Source of the DNA: JADGQA01 sp964579855
Lineage (GTDB): Bacteria > Bacteroidota > Ignavibacteria > UBA10030
DNA: 18,459 nt
NCBI GenBank assembly: GCA_964579855.1
Contig: CAZOIM010000055.1
Coordinates: 1 to 18,459, forward strand
Direction of reading: 5' to 3'
How positions within the stretch are numbered: the first letter of the stretch is position 1; each line of letters opens with the position of its first letter. Below the pieces are notes generated by a model. The model searched no databases. It was not told the DNA's origin and saw nothing but the letters and a program-made list of their open reading frames with translations. Of this stretch, positions 14,338 to 18,459 are shown piece after piece. The translations under genes and the position numbers were made by a program.

Positions 14338-16986
14338 ATGAATTTCAATAAGTTTACCATCAAATCGCAGGAAGCAGTGCAGAACGCTCAGGAGATTGCC
14401 AGCAGTTATGGCAACCAATCCATTGAGCCGGAACATCTGCTTGCCGCGCTTGTGCAGGACAGCGAGGGCATTGTTGTGCCTTTACTGCAAAAACTCGGCG
14501 CGAATCTGAACTACGTCAAGATCAAAATCAACGAAGCGGTTGAGAAGCTGCCGAAAATTCAGGGTGCGGGAACGGGGAACCAACACATGTCTCCGGCCCT
14601 CGGACAAGTCTTCGATAACGCGCAGAAGGAAGCAGAGCAGCTCAAGGACGAGTATGTCAGCACCGAGCACCTCTTGCTCGGCCTTCTCGATGACCACGCT
14701 CAGGCTGCGGCGAGTTCCGCTGTCCGACTTCTGCGCGATCAGGGGATAACAAAAGACGGGGTCTACAAGGCACTCAAAGATGTCCGAGGCACACAGCGTG
14801 TCACGGATCAGAATCCGGAAGACAAATACCAGTCGCTCCAGCGATTCGGCAGGGACCTGAATGAACTCGCAAGGAAGGGCAAGCTCGATCCTGTGATCGG
14901 TCGTGAAGACGAAATTCGTCGTGTTCTCCAGGTTCTTGCGCGTCGCACGAAGAACAATCCGGTCCTTATCGGAGATCCGGGTGTGGGGAAAACTGCAATC
15001 GCGGAAGGAATTGCTCACCGTATCGTACAAGGTGACGCACCTGAGAGTCTCAAAACGAAAAGGATTATCGCACTTGATATGGGATCCCTTGTCGCGGGGA
15101 CGAGCTTCCGTGGACAATTCGAAGAGCGATTGAAAGCGGTCTTGAAGGAAGTCACGGAATCGAATGGCGAAATCATTCTGTTCATCGATGAGCTCCACAC
15201 ACTTGTCGGCGCCGGGGCCGCACAAGGTGCCGTCGATGCAGCAAACATGCTGAAACCTGCTCTCGCACGCGGTGACTTGCGTGCCATCGGAGCAACCACG
15301 ATCGATGAATACCGAAAGTACATTGAAAAGGATCCCGCCCTGGAGCGTCGATTCCAGCCGGTCGTCGTTGATGAGCCGAGCATCGAAGATACGATATCGA
15401 TCCTCCGGGGTCTTAAAGAACGGTATGAAGTCCATCACGGTGTCCGGATTACCGACGGGGCAATAGTCGCCGCCGCGCAATTGAGCAGCCGGTATATTAC
15501 CGACCGTTTCCTGCCGGATAAAGCGATCGACCTCGTGGACGAGGCCGCATCAAAGCTTCGTATCGAGATTGACTCGATGCCGGAAATTCTGGATGACGTT
15601 GAGCGTAGAATCAAGCAGTTGGAGATCGAGCGGGAAGCGATGAAACGGGAAAAAGATGACGAATCAAAGACAAGAATTGAATCGATAAAACAGGAGTTGG
15701 CAGGACTCAATGAAAACAGGTCGGAATTGAGAGCCCACTGGCAACTCGAGAAAGGCCTGATCCAATCGATCCGAACGATGAAAGGCGAGATCGACAAGGC
15801 CAGGACGGAAGCCGACCAGAAAGAACGATTGGGGGATTTGGGGAAAGTAGCCGAGCTCCGGTATGGGGTCATCACCGGACTGGAAAAAAAAGTCGCGGAG
15901 GCTTCCTCCAAGCTTGCCGATGTCCAGAAAGACCGCAAGATGCTGAAAGAAGAGGTCGATGCTGAGGATATTGCCGAGATTGTCGCGAAGTGGACTGGTG
16001 TGCCGGTCACGCGCATGCTGGAGAGCGATCGTGCCAAACTCCTTCAACTTGAAAAGAGAATACACGAGCGGCTTGTCGATCAGGAAGATGCCGTGAAGGC
16101 AGTCGCAGATGCGATACGGCGCAGCCGTGCCGGATTACAGGATGTGAAACGGCCTATCGGCTCGTTCATATTTCTCGGCAGCACAGGCGTTGGCAAGACT
16201 GAACTTGCCCGGGCGCTTGCAGAGTTCTTGTTCAACGATGAAAATGCGATGGTGCGGATCGACATGAGCGAATATATGGAGAAATTCTCCGTGTCGAGAC
16301 TTATCGGCGCACCGCCGGGATATGTCGGATACGAAGAGGGAGGACAGCTCACCGAAGCTGTCAGGCGGAAGCCCTACTCCGTGGTATTGCTCGATGAGAT
16401 TGAGAAAGCCCATCCCGAAGTGTTCAACGTTTTGTTGCAGCTTCTTGACGAAGGACGCCTGACAGACAGCAAAGGGCGGACCGTCAATTTCAAGAATACC
16501 ATCGTGATCATGACGTCGAACCTCGGTTCGCATTTGATCCAGGAGCAGCTCCAGGAGTTCACGGAAGAGAACCGGGATGAGATCATGGGCGATTTGCGTA
16601 TCAAATTGTTCGAGATGCTCAGGCAGACCATACGTCCTGAATTCCTGAACCGTATCGATGAAATAATCGTCTTCAAACCTCTGACGCTCAAGGAAATCAA
16701 ACAGATTGTCGATCTCCAGTTGAAAGCCGTTCGTAAAATGCTTGAGGAGAAGAACATCAAGCTTGAAGTCACTGACGAAGCACGTGAGCGACTCGCAACG
16801 ATTGGCTATGATCCAACGTTCGGGGCGCGGCCGTTGAAGCGGGTGATTCAGAAGTACATTATCAATGGTCTCTCCGAGAAGTTGCTTGAAGGCACCATTG
16901 CTGACGGAGATATTGTTCACGTGAAGATTGACTCACGCGGGATGGTGGAATTCGAAACGAAGATGAAGACAGAAGTTGTAAGCTAA
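14338..16986 (+). CDS. clpB: ATP-dependent disaggregase ClpB (Hsp104 family)
   Basis: An 882-residue hexameric AAA+ unfoldase that threads aggregated proteins through its pore with DnaK's help. In order: Clp N-domain (1-150) starting MNFNKFTIKSQEAV; NBD1 with Walker A GDPGVGKT (212-219) and Walker B FIDE (282-285); a full coiled-coil M-domain (about 416-540), which marks ClpB rather than ClpA or ClpC and binds DnaK; WTGVPV (552-557); NBD2 with Walker A GSTGVGKT (614-621) and Walker B LLDE (684-687); then the C-terminal small domain with GARPLKR. NBD2 pore loop GYVGYEEGG is standard. NBD1 pore loop is S-F-R-G (256-259) where most ClpBs have K-Y-R-G. No ClpP-binding loop is seen. The start ATG lies just after the assembly gap, so its RBS is not visible. 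Confidence 0.97.
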   Translation: MNFNKFTIKSQEAVQNAQEIASSYGNQSIEPEHLLAALVQDSEGIVVPLLQKLGANLNYVKIKINEAVEKLPKIQGAGTGNQHMSPALGQVFDNAQKEAEQLKDEYVSTEHLLLGLLDDHAQAAASSAVRLLRDQGITKDGVYKALKDVRGTQRVTDQNPEDKYQSLQRFGRDLNELARKGKLDPVIGREDEIRRVLQVLARRTKNNPVLIGDPGVGKTAIAEGIAHRIVQGDAPESLKTKRIIALDMGSLVAGTSFRGQFEERLKAVLKEVTESNGEIILFIDELHTLVGAGAAQGAVDAANMLKPALARGDLRAIGATTIDEYRKYIEKDPALERRFQPVVVDEPSIEDTISILRGLKERYEVHHGVRITDGAIVAAAQLSSRYITDRFLPDKAIDLVDEAASKLRIEIDSMPEILDDVERRIKQLEIEREAMKREKDDESKTRIESIKQELAGLNENRSELRAHWQLEKGLIQSIRTMKGEIDKARTEADQKERLGDLGKVAELRYGVITGLEKKVAEASSKLADVQKDRKMLKEEVDAEDIAEIVAKWTGVPVTRMLESDRAKLLQLEKRIHERLVDQEDAVKAVADAIRRSRAGLQDVKRPIGSFIFLGSTGVGKTELARALAEFLFNDENAMVRIDMSEYMEKFSVSRLIGAPPGYVGYEEGGQLTEAVRRKPYSVVLLDEIEKAHPEVFNVLLQLLDEGRLTDSKGRTVNFKNTIVIMTSNLGSHLIQEQLQEFTEENRDEIMGDLRIKLFEMLRQTIRPEFLNRIDEIIVFKPLTLKEIKQIVDLQLKAVRKMLEEKNIKLEVTDEARERLATIGYDPTFGARPLKRVIQKYIINGLSEKLLEGTIADGDIVHVKIDSRGMVEFETKMKTEVVS

Positions 16987-16996
16987 TTCTAAATAA

Positions 16997-17033
16997 GCTG
17001 GTCGGGTGCAATTTTCCGACCAGCAGTTTGTTC
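16997..17033 (+). terminator. Rho-independent terminator after clpB
   Basis: A perfect 9-bp stem, GCTGGTCGG (16997-17005) with CCGACCAGC (17016-17024), encloses a 10-nt loop and is followed by the T-rich AGTTTGTTC. It begins 10 nt after the clpB stop and would end the chaperone transcript. The T-tract is short, so efficiency may be moderate. Confidence 0.7.
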
Positions 17034-17065
17034 GCCCGCCGATTTATCCGTAACTTTCCCATGAC

Positions 17066-18391
17066 ATGCAACTCTCATCGCTTCTCGGTCACGTCCAAGA
17101 ACTCCTCGGGAATATTCGGGCATCCAGCAAGCCTGCGGATAGCCTCATGGACGCGTTCTTTCGCTCACACAAATACCTTGGTTCTCACGACCGTCGATTC
17201 ATTGCAGAAACGACGTACGGCACCCTAAGAAATCTCAGGCGATGCGAATTCCTTCTGCAAAGCGCCATCGGCGACAGTGCTGCAAGTGTTTCGCGGGAAG
17301 ATGGCCTTCTTTTGCTGCCGGTCACATTTCTTGTCGGCATTGAGCACAAAACCCTGGTCGCCGCTGATATTACTCCTCCACTCTCTTCGATGGCCCTGAA
17401 GAACGGAATTGTCTCGTTCCTCAAGAACCTCGTGAACGACAACCCTATTCCGCAGACCGACATAGCGGAGCGCATCGGCATCGAGTATTCGTTTCCAGAT
17501 TGGATGGTTCGTCGATTGCTCTACGAATATGGTCACGAAGAATCAGAAAACATCATGCGAAGTCTGAATGAACCTGCGCCCCTGACGCTCCGCGTGAACC
17601 TGCTGAAATCGACTGTCGAAAAGTGTCAGGAAGATTTGAAGAAACAGGAAATCGAAAGTGCTAGAACATCGATATCTCCGAGTGGTCTCCAGATCACAAA
17701 GCGCATTAATGTTTTCTCATTGAAAACGTTTCAAGACGGAGACTTTGAGGTACAGGACGAAGGGAGTCAAATCTTGCCTCTATTGATCGATCCCAAACCA
17801 ACAGCGAAAGTCCTTGATGCGTGTGCGGGAGCAGGGGGAAAGACGCTGGGGTTTGCCGCGATCATGAAGAATCGGGGTGAGATTTTCGCGACAGACAATA
17901 ACGGGTACCGACTCAAAGAGTTGAAAAAGCGGTCCCGGCGTGCCGGTGCATTCAATATTCGCCCTCTTGAAGTCGCGACTGTCGGAGATCTGCCGGACAA
18001 GCTAAAGAATTACTTCGATGTCGTTTTCGTGGATGCACCCTGCAGCGGTCTGGGGACCATTCGCCGAAACCCCGGAATGAAATGGACTGTGACCGAAGAG
18101 ACGGTCAGCGAAGTTTCTGCGAAGCAGACAGAAATTCTTCGACAATGCATTGCCCTTGTGAAACCTGGGGGGAGACTCGTCTATGCTACCTGTACCTTGT
18201 TGCGGCAGGAAAATGAAGATGTCGTGAATCAGTTTGTAGGGGCGAACCCCGACTTCAGGTTTGTCAATCCGGAGCCAATGTTGTCCAAACTCGGCATTAA
18301 AAACGCAATTTCAGGCAACTTCATCAAGCTTCTTCCGCACATCCACGGCACCGACGGATTTTTCTGTGCCGTTATGGTCAAATCGTCCTAG
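17066..18391 (+). CDS. RsmB/NOP-family RNA (cytosine-5) methyltransferase
   Basis: A 441-residue SAM-dependent enzyme, probably the 16S rRNA m5C967 methyltransferase RsmB. Residues 1-140 look like the NusB-type RNA-binding domain, with AFFRSHKYLGSHDRRFIAETTYGTLRN near the start. FEVQDEGSQ (227-235) leads into the Rossmann core. SAM motif I is DACAGAGGKT (251-260), a form I associate with Bacteroidota RsmB in place of CAAPGGKT. Motif IV has VDAPCSGLGTIRRNP with C326 (release). Motif VI has YATCTL with catalytic C376. GTDGFF at 429-434 is the typical C-terminal signature. Length matches RsmB (E. coli 429). No Shine-Dalgarno is visible; an out-of-frame ATG lies 5 nt upstream. It is separated from clpB by a terminator and no fmt or def gene is adjacent. 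Confidence 0.88.
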   Translation: MQLSSLLGHVQELLGNIRASSKPADSLMDAFFRSHKYLGSHDRRFIAETTYGTLRNLRRCEFLLQSAIGDSAASVSREDGLLLLPVTFLVGIEHKTLVAADITPPLSSMALKNGIVSFLKNLVNDNPIPQTDIAERIGIEYSFPDWMVRRLLYEYGHEESENIMRSLNEPAPLTLRVNLLKSTVEKCQEDLKKQEIESARTSISPSGLQITKRINVFSLKTFQDGDFEVQDEGSQILPLLIDPKPTAKVLDACAGAGGKTLGFAAIMKNRGEIFATDNNGYRLKELKKRSRRAGAFNIRPLEVATVGDLPDKLKNYFDVVFVDAPCSGLGTIRRNPGMKWTVTEETVSEVSAKQTEILRQCIALVKPGGRLVYATCTLLRQENEDVVNQFVGANPDFRFVNPEPMLSKLGIKNAISGNFIKLLPHIHGTDGFFCAVMVKSS

Positions 18392-18415
18392 TGCCAGGGT
18401 TCCCCAAAAAAGCGT

Positions 18416-18459
18416 ATGTCATTGCGATCACGACAAAGTCGGGAGAAGCAATCTGACAT
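18416..18459. repeat. REP/MITE-like palindromic element at window end
   Basis: ATGTCATTGC (18416-18425) pairs with GCAATCTGACAT (18448-18459), leaving a two-base TC bulge. Inside is a second stem, CGAC-aaa-GTCG (18431-18441). The outer sequence resembles the CATTGCGA...GAAGCAATC palindromes that recur between genes in many bacterial genomes. It lies 24 nt after the methyltransferase stop and may continue past the window. Only one copy is visible here. Confidence 0.55.

Noticed and set aside
14482..15480. A 332-residue open frame on the minus strand opposite clpB.
   Set aside because: It is a shadow of clpB's codon bias: no RBS and no domain, while the plus strand is clearly coding. The same holds for the 272-residue minus frame at 492-1310 opposite nuoK/nuoL.
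12475..16986. One continuous 1503-codon frame joining DnaK to ClpB, which would be a chaperone fusion protein.
   Set aside because: The join crosses two 100-N placeholders whose length happens to preserve frame. ClpB has its own normal start (MNFNKFTIKSQ) just after the second gap, and DnaK lacks only its C-terminal tail.

Overview
The window looks like part of a chromosome from the Bacteroidota/Ignavibacteriota side of the FCB group. This is an inference, and I would not go below superphylum. It rests on three things: the form of ClpB's N-terminus, the RsmB motif I variant (DACAGAGGKT), and a TAnnTTTG-type promoter box upstream of one gene, with several genes lacking a Shine-Dalgarno (SD) sequence. 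GC content appears to be near 50% by eye. There are no tRNA or rRNA genes, CRISPR arrays or insertion sequences.

Region 1 (1-6438, + strand) is the distal end of a respiratory complex I operon: a short C-terminal tail that probably belongs to nuoI, then complete nuoJ, K, L, M and N. Together these encode the membrane arm, the quinone-coupled H+ (or Na+) pumping module. The lysines and glutamates of the pumping channels are in place. NuoL carries an extended C-terminus in which a short motif appears twice.

Region 2 (6439-7435) holds a single + strand gene for an atypical response regulator. It has a receiver domain but no DNA-binding domain; its helical C-terminal half resembles a histidine-kinase dimerisation hairpin that has lost its histidine.

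Region 3 (7436-10602, - strand) is a compact operon read leftward: secreted M28 metallopeptidase, then biotin-protein ligase (birA), then type III pantothenate kinase (coaX). The peptidase and birA overlap by 3 nt.

Region 4 (10603-16986, + strand) is the most interesting part. Three Hsp20 small heat-shock proteins, DnaK and ClpB lie in a row. This is a complete holdase, refolding and disaggregase set, except that the DnaK co-chaperones DnaJ and GrpE are absent. A full-consensus sigma-54 promoter (TGGCAC-N5-TTGCA) sits 50 bp upstream of the first gene, behind two TTCGAA palindromes spaced 21 bp apart. A strong 12-bp hairpin separates the Hsp20 genes from dnaK, and a terminator follows clpB. 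Two 100-N assembly gaps interrupt this region. The first removes about 80 residues from the DnaK nucleotide-binding domain; the second removes the DnaK C-terminus and the dnaK-clpB junction. The unbroken reading frame across both gaps is therefore not a DnaK-ClpB fusion.

Region 5 (16987-18459, + strand) has an RsmB-like rRNA m5C methyltransferase, followed by a palindromic repeat that runs to the last base of the window.
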